A DNA stretch of 64,000 nucleotides from an uncultured Paludibacter sp. (GTDB lineage Bacteria; Bacteroidota; Bacteroidia; Bacteroidales; Paludibacteraceae), in NCBI GenBank assembly GCA_937897985.1, contig CALCBD010000062.1:62001-126000 (forward strand). The letters run 5' to 3'. A program made the position numbers and the translations under genes. Each line of letters opens with the position of its first letter. Position 1 is the first letter of the stretch. The notes below the pieces were generated by a model, which was given only the letters and a program-made list of their open reading frames with translations, made no database searches and was not told the origin of the DNA. Of this stretch, positions 8,836 through 17,545 are shown piece by piece.

Positions 8836-9876
8836 TTATTCGGCGCTGAACTTATATATACACCATTCATCATATTTCTGACCCGGCTTTAATACAGGAC
8901 TCGGGAAGAACGGGATATTCGGCGAATTGGGGAAACCCTGTGTTTCGAGACAGACAGCATCCTGACGATCGTATAATTTACCTTCTTTACCGGTAACCTT
9001 GTCAATCCAGTTGCCTGTATAAACCTGAATCCCCGGTTGAGTTGTAAGTACCTCCATTTTACGTCCGCTCACAGGTTCGTAAACCACGGCTGCCAATACA
9101 AGATCGCCACTTTGAGGACGGTTGATACACCAGTTATTGTCAATTCCCCACCCCGGAACAAAAACTTCATCGTCGATACGATCGCCAATGAGAGTTGGTT
9201 TGGTGAAATCGAACGGTGTACCTTCCACTTTCAGTACTTCGCCCGAAAGAGCAAACGACTCGTCGAGCACGGTATAAAAATCAGCATTTACCTGCAAAAC
9301 ATGATCTTTTATCGTTCCGTTGCCGGCTCCTTTTAAATTAAAATAGGAATGATTGGTCAGGCCTATAACCGTGGCTTTATCTGTCGTTGCTTCATAATGG
9401 ATTTTTACTTCATTTTCGTCGGTCAGAGTGTAAGTTGCAGTTATTGTCAGATTTCCCGGATAACCCTCTTCACCATCCACCGAAAGCAACTGAAGCACAA
9501 GTTCTGTTTGTCCGGAACGCAATACACTCCATACTTTTTCGTTAAAACCGTGTATTCCTCCATGAAGCGAATTGGTTCCGTTGTTTACCGGCAACTGATA
9601 TTCAACCCCATCGAGAGTAAACTTCCCGTCTTTTATCCTGTTGGCAAACCGACCGCATATCGCACCAAAATAAATTTCTTTTTCAATTACCTCTTCCAAT
9701 GTATCAAAAGCAAGCACAACATCTGCAAATTCCCCGTTTTTGTCGGGGGCATACAACCTGATAATTTTTGCTCCGTAATTTGTTATATCCACCGACATTC
9801 CGCTTTTGTTGAAAAGTGTAAATATCGATACCGGTTTCCCGTCGAGTTCCATTTGTAATTCCTGAACTGTTTTCAT
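8836..9876 (-). CDS. galM: Aldose 1-epimerase (galactose mutarotase)
   Basis: This enzyme interconverts alpha and beta anomers of hexoses and feeds galactokinase. The start is taken at the ATG at 9876 (MKTVQELQ...), because the seven-residue upstream extension lacks family resemblance. That gives 346 residues, normal for the family. Signature pieces are GRFANRI with the NGTNSLHGG segment (the catalytic His), the TNHSYFNL motif (second catalytic His) and the C-terminal ETQGFPNSPN segment holding the catalytic Glu. It follows galK with an 81-bp spacer containing a long hairpin, so the two probably form a galK-galM operon. Confidence 0.93.
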   Translation of the reverse strand: MKTVQELQMELDGKPVSIFTLFNKSGMSVDITNYGAKIIRLYAPDKNGEFADVVLAFDTLEEVIEKEIYFGAICGRFANRIKDGKFTLDGVEYQLPVNNGTNSLHGGIHGFNEKVWSVLRSGQTELVLQLLSVDGEEGYPGNLTITATYTLTDENEVKIHYEATTDKATVIGLTNHSYFNLKGAGNGTIKDHVLQVNADFYTVLDESFALSGEVLKVEGTPFDFTKPTLIGDRIDDEVFVPGWGIDNNWCINRPQSGDLVLAAVVYEPVSGRKMEVLTTQPGIQVYTGNWIDKVTGKEGKLYDRQDAVCLETQGFPNSPNIPFFPSPVLKPGQKYDEWCIYKFSAE

Positions 9877-9895
9877 TTTTTTCAGATTAAAACAC

Positions 9896-9942
9896 AATCA
9901 TTTGGTTGAAAAGCAATTATATTGCCTCCAAACCAAATGATT
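9896..9942 (-). terminator. Hairpin between galK and galM
   Basis: Bases 9896-9907 pair perfectly with 9931-9942 (12 bp), and the loop contains a second 5-bp stem (GCAAT/ATTGC). It lies between galK and galM on the transcribed strand and is followed only by a short T-rich stretch. It may act as a partial terminator or a stabiliser that sets the galK:galM ratio. Confidence 0.4.
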
Positions 9943-9957
9943 ATCAATTATTATTTG

Positions 9958-11118
9958 TTAATTAATCTTACAGGCACCGTCACCGATTTCAGCGATGTAA
10001 AATTCGGGTTTGATACCGATTTTTGCTTCGTAAGCAGCACCCACTTTTTCGATGAATGTATCGATAGCTTCGTCTTTAACCAACGAAACAGTGCAACCTC
10101 CAAAACCGCCACCTGTCATACGTGAACCGATGACGCCATCAATTTTCCAGGCTTCTTCGGCCATGCAATCCAGTTCCGGACCTGTTACTTCATAATCGTC
10201 GCGCAGAGAAACGTGAGAAGCATTCATCAGTTTTCCGAATCCTGTAATGTCGCCTGCTTTCAGGGCTTTTACCGCGTCGCTGGTACGCTGAACTTCTCCC
10301 ACAACGTGACGTGCTCTTTTGTGTGCCACCGGATCGGTAATTGCCGATTCCACTTCTTTGAATTTAGCTTCGGTAAGTTCGGCTAAATATTTAATTGACA
10401 CAACTTTATTGAGCTGTTCAACGGCCAGTTGACATTGAGCCACCCGCGAATTATAAGCGCCTGAATCGAGTTTGTGCGGACTGTGGGTATTCGAAATCAG
10501 AATTTTTACTCCTTCGAGTTTTACCGGTACAAGTTCAAACTCAAGCGTATCGCAATTCAGGTGAATGGCGTGATCTTTTGCGCCGTTTGCCGAAGCAAAC
10601 TGATCCATGATACCGCAATTTACAAGTGCAAATTCATGCTCTGCTTTTTGCCCGATCTGAGCTAAAACGGTGCGGTTAAAGCCGGTTCCCAACTGATCGT
10701 TGAAAGCGTATGCGGTAACTACCTCGAGTGCGGCCGAAGAGGAAAGACCAGCTCCGTTCGGAACATTTCCCCAAATCAGCATATCATAACCCTGCGTGAA
10801 AGTTATACCACGTTTCACAAACTGAGCAATTACTCCAAGCGGATAATTCGCCCACGAATTCTCCAGACGGGTTGTTAACTGATCAAAACCAAGTGAAATG
10901 ATTTCAGGTTGATTCAATGATTTAAAGTTCATTACTTTTTTGTCGTTTTTGGCCAAAACGAGGTATGTACCAAAACTTAATGCACACGGAAAAACAGAAC
11001 CCCCGTTGTAATCGGTATGTTCCCCGATAAGATTTACTCTTCCGGGCGAGAAATAAACTGCTTCGGCTGCCTTGCCATAAGCCGTTTCGAAAGCTGATTT
11101 TAGTTCCTGAACTGTCAT
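9958..11118 (-). CDS. galK: Galactokinase
   Basis: This enzyme phosphorylates alpha-D-galactose with ATP to galactose-1-phosphate in the Leloir pathway. The 386-residue protein has all GHMP-kinase landmarks: the galactokinase signature GRVNLIGEHTDYNGG at residues 26-40, the ATP-binding NGAGLSSSAALEV loop near 120, and the GHMP C-terminal MTGGGFGGC motif near 335. The start is the ATG at 11118, preceded by a Bacteroidetes-type promoter. The galM gene follows in the same direction. No galT or sugar transporter is present in the window. Confidence 0.97.
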   Translation of the reverse strand: MTVQELKSAFETAYGKAAEAVYFSPGRVNLIGEHTDYNGGSVFPCALSFGTYLVLAKNDKKVMNFKSLNQPEIISLGFDQLTTRLENSWANYPLGVIAQFVKRGITFTQGYDMLIWGNVPNGAGLSSSAALEVVTAYAFNDQLGTGFNRTVLAQIGQKAEHEFALVNCGIMDQFASANGAKDHAIHLNCDTLEFELVPVKLEGVKILISNTHSPHKLDSGAYNSRVAQCQLAVEQLNKVVSIKYLAELTEAKFKEVESAITDPVAHKRARHVVGEVQRTSDAVKALKAGDITGFGKLMNASHVSLRDDYEVTGPELDCMAEEAWKIDGVIGSRMTGGGFGGCTVSLVKDEAIDTFIEKVGAAYEAKIGIKPEFYIAEIGDGACKIN

Positions 11119-11153
11119 ATTTTAATTTATTTATGTTGATAGTATTCGGGATG

Positions 11154-11186
11154 CAAAGAAACAAAAAAATTAGCTGAAAAGGTCAA
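11154..11186 (-). promoter_or_regulatory. Putative galK promoter
   Basis: On the minus strand a TTG (-33 region, 11186-11184) is followed after 22 bases by TTTCTTTG (11161-11154), one mismatch from the Bacteroidetes -7 consensus TAnnTTTG. The distance to the galK ATG is about 36 bases. This is a pattern match only. Confidence 0.4.
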
Positions 11187-11595
11187 CTTTCCGATATGTT
11201 TTTAAACAGATAAAATAAGCTTAAAACCGGATATTTATTCATTATTTTGCATATTTATTAATCGCATATTCTGAATTACTGACACATTAACTTTTCCGAA
11301 ACTGCTTTACACTGAAAGTCAATTCGTCGGGTTATTAATTTTTAAATACAAAATCAAACAATTCTGTCAGCTCTGTCAGCTTTCATTTACAAAAATACAG
11401 TCCGATACAGCGCAATAGTTTTGTTCCGGCAGGCTGATGACCACCTTATTTAACATTGGTTTATTTTATTGATTGACTGTACTTTAATTAAATTGTTTGA
11501 AGAAAATTTTCAAAATTAAAAAACATTAAAACCGACCACCCGCTTCATTGAAGTCAATTGAACATTTATCATTTTGAAAACGAACAGATTTAATA

Positions 11596-11626
11596 TTGAA
11601 TAAACCAATGTTTTTTTGTAGTTTTG
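11596..11626 (+). promoter_or_regulatory. Putative purH promoter
   Basis: TTG at 11596-11598 and TAGTTTTG at 11619-11626 (fits TAnnTTTG exactly) are separated by 20 bases, the usual Bacteroidetes spacing. Transcription would begin near 11633, which rules out the in-frame TTG at 11596 as a start codon and supports the ATG at 11656. Confidence 0.6.
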
Positions 11627-11655
11627 CATCCCATAATCAAACGAAAAAAAGGAAT

Positions 11656-13176
11656 ATGGAACGAAAAAAAATCAAAAGAGCTTTAGTGTCTGTTTATCAC
11701 AAAGATAAACTCGATGAAATAATTAAAAAATTAGCAGCTGAGGGTGTTGAATTTATTTCGACAGGGGGCACCAAATCCTTTATTGAATCGCTCGAAATTC
11801 CTTGTACAGCAGTGGAAGACCTTACAGGTTACCCATCGATACTCGGTGGACGGGTAAAAACTTTGCACCCGAGAGTTTTCGGGGGCATTCTATCGCGCCG
11901 CGATCTGGAGCAGGACGCAGAGCAATTGACTACCTACGAAATTCCGGAAATCGACCTTGTGATTGTTGATTTGTATCCATTCGAAGCAACAGTAGCTGCC
12001 GGTGCCGACGAACCCACAACGATTGAAAAAATTGACATTGGAGGCATTTCTCTGATTCGTGCAGCTGCCAAAAACTTTAAAGATGTGTTGATTGTAGCTT
12101 CGCAGGATCAGTATGAACCCTTGCTTGAATTGCTCAATGCCAACGGTGCACAAACCCGACTCGAGGATCGCCGCTGGTTTGCAAAAGAAGCATTTGCAGT
12201 TTCTTCGCACTACGATGCCGCTATTTTCAACTATTTCGACGGGGATGAAAAATCAGCCTTACGTTTGAGTGAAAATAATGCAAAACCACTGCGCTATGGC
12301 GAAAATCCTCATCAACGCGGAGTGTTTTTCGGTGATTTCGACAATATGTTCGAACAATTACAGGGAAAGGAAATTTCATATAACAACCTGCTTGACATCG
12401 ACGCTGCCGTCAACCTTATCAATGATTTTGACGATATCACGTTTGCAATTCTGAAACACAACAATGCCTGCGGAATAGCTTCAAGACCGGTGCTCGTCGA
12501 TGCCTGGAACGATGCACTTGCAGGCGATCCTGTTTCGGCATTTGGCGGGGTACTCATAACCAATGCTATTGTCGACAAAACCACTGCGCTGGAAATGCAC
12601 AAAATATTTTTTGAAGTGGTGATTGCTCCTGATTACGATCTGGATGCTTTAGAAATTCTCAGTCAGAAGAAAAACCGCATCATACTTATACTGAAAAACT
12701 CAAAACTTCGCACACAACAGGTAAGGAGCCTGCTCAACGGAGTACTGATGCAGGATAAAGATACACATACCGAAACTGCCGGAGACATGAAAGTAGTAAC
12801 TGATCATTCACCTTCGGATACAGAAATTGAAGATTTAATTTTTGCAAATAAAGTAGTAAAGCATACAAAATCAAATGCAATTGTACTGGCTAAAAACAAA
12901 CAGTTGTGTGCCAGCGGTGTAGGTCAGACATCGCGGGTGGATGCTCTGGTGCAGGCCATTGAAAAAGCCGAATCGTTCAAATTTGATCTGAAAGGCGCAG
13001 TGATGGCTTCGGATGCTTTCTTCCCTTTTCCCGACTGTGTTCAGATAGCCGCCGAAGCAGGCATAAGCGCTGTTATTCAGCCCGGAGGTTCAATCAACGA
13101 CAGCAAATCCATCGAAGTTTGCAACGAAAAAGGATTATCGATGGTGACTACCGGTTACAGACATTTTAAACATTAA
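11656..13176 (+). CDS. purH: Bifunctional AICAR formyltransferase / IMP cyclohydrolase
   Basis: This enzyme catalyses the last two steps of IMP synthesis: formyl transfer from 10-formyl-THF to AICAR, then ring closure. The start was placed at ATG 11656 (MERKKIKRALVSVYHK), giving 506 residues as expected for Bacteroidales PurH. The N-terminal MGS-like cyclohydrolase domain shows EFISTGGT and GGRVKTLHP. The transformylase domain shows the KHNNACG motif with the catalytic Lys-His pair, the AFGGV strand, and the terminal IQPGGSINDSKSIE segment. It stands 89 bp before mreB in the same direction, with an A-rich repetitive spacer (AAAGAACAAAGAGC words). Confidence 0.97.
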   Translation: MERKKIKRALVSVYHKDKLDEIIKKLAAEGVEFISTGGTKSFIESLEIPCTAVEDLTGYPSILGGRVKTLHPRVFGGILSRRDLEQDAEQLTTYEIPEIDLVIVDLYPFEATVAAGADEPTTIEKIDIGGISLIRAAAKNFKDVLIVASQDQYEPLLELLNANGAQTRLEDRRWFAKEAFAVSSHYDAAIFNYFDGDEKSALRLSENNAKPLRYGENPHQRGVFFGDFDNMFEQLQGKEISYNNLLDIDAAVNLINDFDDITFAILKHNNACGIASRPVLVDAWNDALAGDPVSAFGGVLITNAIVDKTTALEMHKIFFEVVIAPDYDLDALEILSQKKNRIILILKNSKLRTQQVRSLLNGVLMQDKDTHTETAGDMKVVTDHSPSDTEIEDLIFANKVVKHTKSNAIVLAKNKQLCASGVGQTSRVDALVQAIEKAESFKFDLKGAVMASDAFFPFPDCVQIAAEAGISAVIQPGGSINDSKSIEVCNEKGLSMVTTGYRHFKH

Positions 13177-13265
13177 GCAGAGCAAAGAACAAAGAGCAAA
13201 GAATAAAGAATAAAGATTTTGAATCTTTTAAAAAAAAAAGAAATAAGTAAAACGACACATAAAAT

Positions 13266-14285
13266 ATGGGATTATTTTCATTTACTCAAGAAATAGCTAT
13301 TGACTTAGGAACAGCCAATACCATTATCATTTGCAACGATAAAATCGTGGTGGATGAACCTTCGGTGGTTGCATTGGACCGTCGTACCGACAGACTGATT
13401 GCCATAGGTGAGAAAGCAAGACAAATGCAGGGCAAGGAAAATGAGGGAATTCGCACTGTACGCCCTTTGCGCGATGGTGTAATTGCCGACTTCTTCGCTG
13501 CCGAACTGATGATACGTGGTATGATTAAAATGATACCAACCAAAAATCATCTGTTCTCGCCGAGTCTCAAAATGGTGGTTTGCATTCCTTCGGGAAGTAC
13601 CGAAGTTGAAATACGTGCCGTACGCGACTCGTCCGAACATGCCGGTGGCAGGGAAGTTTATATGATTTACGAACCTATGGCAGCAGCTATTGGTATCGGC
13701 ATCGATGTCGAAGCTCCCACCGGTTGTATGATAGTGGACATTGGTGGAGGTACTACCGAAATTGCCGTGATTTCGCTCGGAGGTATAGTTTCAAATAAAT
13801 CCATACGTATTGCAGGCGACGATTTAACTTTGGATATTGTAGAATACATGGGTCGTATGCACAATATTAAAGTGGGTGAACGTACTGCCGAATTGATAAA
13901 AATCAATGTAGGTGCGGCACTCACCGACCTCGAGGATGCTCCTGAAGACTATATCGTTCGTGGTCCGAACCGAATGACGGCACTCCCGATGGAAGTTCCG
14001 GTATCGTATCAGGAAGTGGCCCATTGCCTCGAAAAATCAATTTCAAAAATTGAAGCTGCAATTTTAAGTGCTTTGGAACAAACACCACCCGAATTGTATG
14101 CCGATATTGTTGAAAAAGGCATTTACCTTGCCGGTGGCGGCGCTTTATTACGTGGACTCGACAAAAGGCTGACCGATAAACTCAACATTCAGTTCCATAT
14201 TGCCGAGGATCCTTTGCGTGCAGTTGCCCGCGGAACAGGAATAGCACTTAAAAATGTGGATAAATTTTCTTTCTTAATCCGATAA
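13266..14285 (+). CDS. mreB: Rod shape-determining protein MreB
   Basis: MreB is a bacterial actin that forms membrane-associated filaments guiding lateral wall synthesis. The 339-residue protein has the actin-fold phosphate loops IDLGTANT (residues 11-18) and IVDIGGGTTEIAVISLGG (about 157-174) and the adenosine motif AGGGALLRGL near the C-terminus. The N-terminal MGLFSF helix is of the membrane-binding type. It heads the mreBCD-mrdA-rodA cluster. A hairpin after it may let mreB be made in excess over the downstream membrane proteins. Confidence 0.97.
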   Translation: MGLFSFTQEIAIDLGTANTIIICNDKIVVDEPSVVALDRRTDRLIAIGEKARQMQGKENEGIRTVRPLRDGVIADFFAAELMIRGMIKMIPTKNHLFSPSLKMVVCIPSGSTEVEIRAVRDSSEHAGGREVYMIYEPMAAAIGIGIDVEAPTGCMIVDIGGGTTEIAVISLGGIVSNKSIRIAGDDLTLDIVEYMGRMHNIKVGERTAELIKINVGAALTDLEDAPEDYIVRGPNRMTALPMEVPVSYQEVAHCLEKSISKIEAAILSALEQTPPELYADIVEKGIYLAGGGALLRGLDKRLTDKLNIQFHIAEDPLRAVARGTGIALKNVDKFSFLIR

Positions 14286-14302
14286 ATAATCACATTTCAG
14301 CG

Positions 14303-14355
14303 AACGGTAAGTGTAAGAATGATCCATCAGGAATCTTAAACTTACCGTTTTTTTA
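14303..14355 (+). terminator. Terminator-like hairpin between mreB and mreC
   Basis: Bases 14303-14312 (AACGGTAAGT) pair with 14340-14349 (ACTTACCGTT) and are followed by six T residues, an intrinsic-terminator layout with a 27-base loop that itself has a short TAAGA/TCTTA stem. Because mreC starts 76 bp after mreB, this would act as an attenuator inside the operon. Confidence 0.6.
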
Positions 14356-14361
14356 AGCTCA

Positions 14362-15204
14362 ATGAGGAACCTGATAAATTTTTTGATACAATACAGTGTT
14401 CTGATGTTATTTCTTTTACTGGAAATAATATCGTTTGCTTTGGTGGTAAATAACCGCGAATATCAAAAAAGCGTTTTCTTTACTTCAGGCAATGTGTTCG
14501 TTTCGAATATGTACGAGGTTAGTAATTCGGTAGTGGAATTTTTTAAACTTCGAACGGCCAACGAAAATTTATCAGAAGAAAATACCGGCTTAAAAAACGA
14601 AATCATATTGTTGAAAAATGAGCTTTCGACCCTTCGCCCCGAAAAAGAGGATTCTGTTCATTTTCAAATACCTCCCGAAATGGAGTACAAGTTCATTTCG
14701 GCAAAAGTAATCAATAATTCCACCAACAAACTTCAGAATTACATCACCCTCAACAAAGGCTTAAGAGATGGTATCAGGGTTGATATGGGTGTGGTGAGCG
14801 ACGAAGGTGTAGTTGGGATTGTGAAAGTGGTATCTACCAAATTTTCGGTCGTAATTCCTGTTTTGAATGATAAAATTAAAATCAATTGTAAATTCAAAAA
14901 GAACAATTACAGCGGACCTTTACAATGGAATGGCGCTGACTACAGATATGCAAATCTGAACGATATTGCCCGTCATGTCGAATTTTCGCTCGGCGACAGC
15001 CTGATTACAAGCGGATTTACCAGCACTTTCCCCGAAGGAATTCCGGTAGGAACCATCGAAAATTTCAAAATCAGGGAAAGTGACGCTTACTATAACATTA
15101 AAGTGAAACTTGCCGTCAACTTTCGCACCCTCTCGCATGTAAAAGTTATTGATTACAAGAACTATAAAGAGCAAAAAACTGTTGAAAAAATAGCCGAACA
15201 ATAA
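14362..15204 (+). CDS. mreC: Rod shape-determining protein MreC
   Basis: MreC is a bitopic protein linking MreB filaments to the periplasmic wall-synthesis machinery. Its 280 residues comprise an N-terminal membrane helix (about 9-29), a coiled coil (about 60-95, NENLSEENTGLKNEI) and the beta-rich MreC domain with the characteristic GLRDGIRVDMGVVSDEGVVG stretch near 133-152. It is separated by one base from mreD. Confidence 0.93.
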   Translation: MRNLINFLIQYSVLMLFLLLEIISFALVVNNREYQKSVFFTSGNVFVSNMYEVSNSVVEFFKLRTANENLSEENTGLKNEIILLKNELSTLRPEKEDSVHFQIPPEMEYKFISAKVINNSTNKLQNYITLNKGLRDGIRVDMGVVSDEGVVGIVKVVSTKFSVVIPVLNDKIKINCKFKKNNYSGPLQWNGADYRYANLNDIARHVEFSLGDSLITSGFTSTFPEGIPVGTIENFKIRESDAYYNIKVKLAVNFRTLSHVKVIDYKNYKEQKTVEKIAEQ

Positions 15205-15205
15205 A

Positions 15206-15703
15206 ATGTTAGCAGTCATCCAAAACATATTCTCTTTTGTAATTCTGGTACTTATACAGGTATTGGCTCTCAATAACATTCAGTTTCTGGGATTCATCAA
15301 TCCATACATTTATATTCTCTTTATACTTTCACTTCCTGTAAAGTTTCCACGATGGCTGAGTTTAATTCTTGCATTTATTCTCGGACTTACCATCGACACG
15401 TTTTCCAATACAATAGGGATGCATACTTTTGCTACCGTTCTTATTGCATTTTTCAGAAACGGGATTATCAAATTGTTTACTTCGATTGAGGAAGGCAGCA
15501 ACCCTGTCCCATCGTTCTACAGTTTCGGTGTAGGCGCATACATCAAATATGTGGTTTTCATGGTATTGCTGCATCACAGCTCATTGTTCTTCCTGGAGGC
15601 ATTTTCATTTCAGAATTTCTGGATGACCATACTGAGAATTTTGCTGAGTTCGTTTGTAACTGTTTTGCTTATTTTAGGAATTCGTTCGTTCAACAGGAAA
15701 TAA
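15206..15703 (+). CDS. mreD: Rod shape-determining protein MreD
   Basis: This is a small integral membrane protein of the elongasome, 165 residues with about five hydrophobic segments. Sequence similarity of MreD is low across bacteria. The assignment rests on length, topology, the LGLTIDTFSNTIGMHTFATV segment around residue 58-76 that resembles Bacteroidetes MreD, and its place between mreC and mrdA (gaps of 1 and 3 bp). Confidence 0.88.
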   Translation: MLAVIQNIFSFVILVLIQVLALNNIQFLGFINPYIYILFILSLPVKFPRWLSLILAFILGLTIDTFSNTIGMHTFATVLIAFFRNGIIKLFTSIEEGSNPVPSFYSFGVGAYIKYVVFMVLLHHSSLFFLEAFSFQNFWMTILRILLSSFVTVLLILGIRSFNRK

Positions 15704-15706
15704 ACC

Positions 15707-17545
15707 ATGATCAACGATACACTTCAAAAAAGAAGATATGTAATAGCAATCATCATGTCGGTGGTGATTGTCATTTATATTTTAAGGCTGTTTTCCATTC
15801 AGATTATCGAATCGAAATACAAGGAAGGAGCCGAGAGTAATGCTTTTTTGAAAAAAACCCAGTTTCCGCCACGTGGCCTGATTTACGACAGAAAACATAC
15901 TTTGTTGGTTTACAACAAACCGGCTTACGACATCACATTGATTTCGAGGGAGATTCACGACCTTGACACCCTGTCGTTTTGTAGTGCGCTTCACATTGAT
16001 AAATCATTTTTTATCAATCGCATCGACGAAATAAAAGACAGAAAAAGAAATCCCGGATATTCGTCGTATACTCCGCAGATTTTCATGACTCAGCTCAACA
16101 TCGAAGATATTGCCACCATCCAGCAATCCATGTATAAATATCCCGGTTTTTACATTCAAAACCGAACTTTAAGGGAGTATGCTTTCCCGAATGCCGCCCA
16201 CGTTTTGGGAAACATTGGTGAAGTTTCGCAAAAACGAATCGAAGAGGATGATTATTACAATCCGGGCGACTATGCCGGTCGGGATGGTATAGAATATACC
16301 TATGAGGAAGTGCTGCGTGGCGAAAAAGGTGTTGAAATCCTGTTGCGCGATGCGAAAGGCCGCATCAAAGGGAAATATGAAGACGGGAAAAAAGATATTC
16401 AGGCCAAAGCCGGGCAAAATATGACGCTGACGCTTGACATTCAGTTGCAAATCCTTGGTGAGAAGCTGATGAGTGGCAAAGTGGGTAGTATTGTAGCCAT
16501 CGAACCTTCTACAGGTGAAATCCTGGCCATGGTATCCAATCCGGCATTCAATCCGTCCATTTTGGTGGGTCGTCAGCGTTCGAAGAACTATATGTCATTA
16601 TTGCACGATCCCACGAAACCTCTTATGAACCGTGCAACACAGGCTCAGTATTCGCCGGGCTCGGCTTTTAAAACCATTCAGGCACTGGTATGTCAGCAAA
16701 TGGGAGGCATCAACGAACATACTTATTTTTCGTGTAACGGTCCCGAGTCGTCACCTATTAAATGTACCCACCATCATGGTTCGCCCGTGAGTTTACTTAA
16801 CGCAATTGAACAAAGCTGTAATCCGTATTTCTGGAACGCCTATAAAAGCACACTTGAAAAAAATGGTTACGGAGCAAAAAATATTTACTTCAGAACGAAT
16901 TATGATGAATGGGCCGACAGGGTAAAAAGTTTCGGTTTCGGTGAGAAATTCAAAGATGGTGATTTGTATGAACAGGTAAGAGGCTATATACCCACTCAGA
17001 AATTTTACAACAAAGTGTACAGAGCCGAAACCGGATGGCGTGCCATTACCATTCGCTCAAATTCAATCGGACAGGGTGAAGTACTGGTCACTCCGCTGCA
17101 ACTGGCAAATGCTATGGCTGTAATTGCCAACGAAGGATTTTATATCACTCCGCATTTGAACAAAGCCGATTCAATGTTAAAAAAAATTCATTATGCCAAA
17201 GTGGATAAAAAGTATTTCCCTATCGTGAACGAGGGCATGTGGCGAGTATTCGAATTCGGAACCGGTCGGAATTATAAAATTCCAAATACAAGTATGTGTG
17301 GTAAAACAGGTACTGTACAGAACAATCACGGTAAAGACCATTCGCTTTTTGTAGGTTTTGCTCCGCGCGATAAACCCAAAATCGCTATCGCTGTAGTGGT
17401 CGAAAATGCCGGTTTTGGCGCTACCTGGGCTGCTCCCATCTCGAGTTTGATGATGGAACAATACATCTATGGTAAAATTGATCGCACAGAATTATTAGAC
17501 AGAATGACTTCATCCGTAACAAATTCGTATGTCAAAGAACGTTAG
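15707..17545 (+). CDS. mrdA: Penicillin-binding protein 2 (elongation transpeptidase)
   Basis: This is the class B PBP that crosslinks lateral-wall peptidoglycan with RodA. The 612-residue protein has an N-terminal membrane anchor (about 11-28), the dimerisation/pedestal domain with RGLIYDRKH, and a transpeptidase domain with SxxK at S319-A-F-K322 (in SPGSAFK), the SCN triad in EQSCNPYF near 372, and KTG at about K533 (CGKTGTVQN). The C-terminus overlaps the start of rodA by 17 bp, indicating coupled translation. Confidence 0.95.
   Translation: MINDTLQKRRYVIAIIMSVVIVIYILRLFSIQIIESKYKEGAESNAFLKKTQFPPRGLIYDRKHTLLVYNKPAYDITLISREIHDLDTLSFCSALHIDKSFFINRIDEIKDRKRNPGYSSYTPQIFMTQLNIEDIATIQQSMYKYPGFYIQNRTLREYAFPNAAHVLGNIGEVSQKRIEEDDYYNPGDYAGRDGIEYTYEEVLRGEKGVEILLRDAKGRIKGKYEDGKKDIQAKAGQNMTLTLDIQLQILGEKLMSGKVGSIVAIEPSTGEILAMVSNPAFNPSILVGRQRSKNYMSLLHDPTKPLMNRATQAQYSPGSAFKTIQALVCQQMGGINEHTYFSCNGPESSPIKCTHHHGSPVSLLNAIEQSCNPYFWNAYKSTLEKNGYGAKNIYFRTNYDEWADRVKSFGFGEKFKDGDLYEQVRGYIPTQKFYNKVYRAETGWRAITIRSNSIGQGEVLVTPLQLANAMAVIANEGFYITPHLNKADSMLKKIHYAKVDKKYFPIVNEGMWRVFEFGTGRNYKIPNTSMCGKTGTVQNNHGKDHSLFVGFAPRDKPKIAIAVVVENAGFGATWAAPISSLMMEQYIYGKIDRTELLDRMTSSVTNSYVKER

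Larger units (their letters stand above)
11119..11655. other. Divergent intergenic region galK/purH
   Basis: This 537-bp region separates the leftward galK and the rightward purH. No gene was found in it. It carries one promoter-like element at each end (listed separately). The middle is AT-rich, with a CTGTCAG direct duplication near 11366-11381 and no recognised riboswitch; in particular no purine riboswitch core was seen upstream of purH. Confidence 0.5.

Noticed and set aside
11596..11655. Extension of PurH from a TTG at 11596
   Set aside because: It overlaps the promoter pattern and adds 20 residues not found in PurH proteins; ATG 11656 fits the family start.
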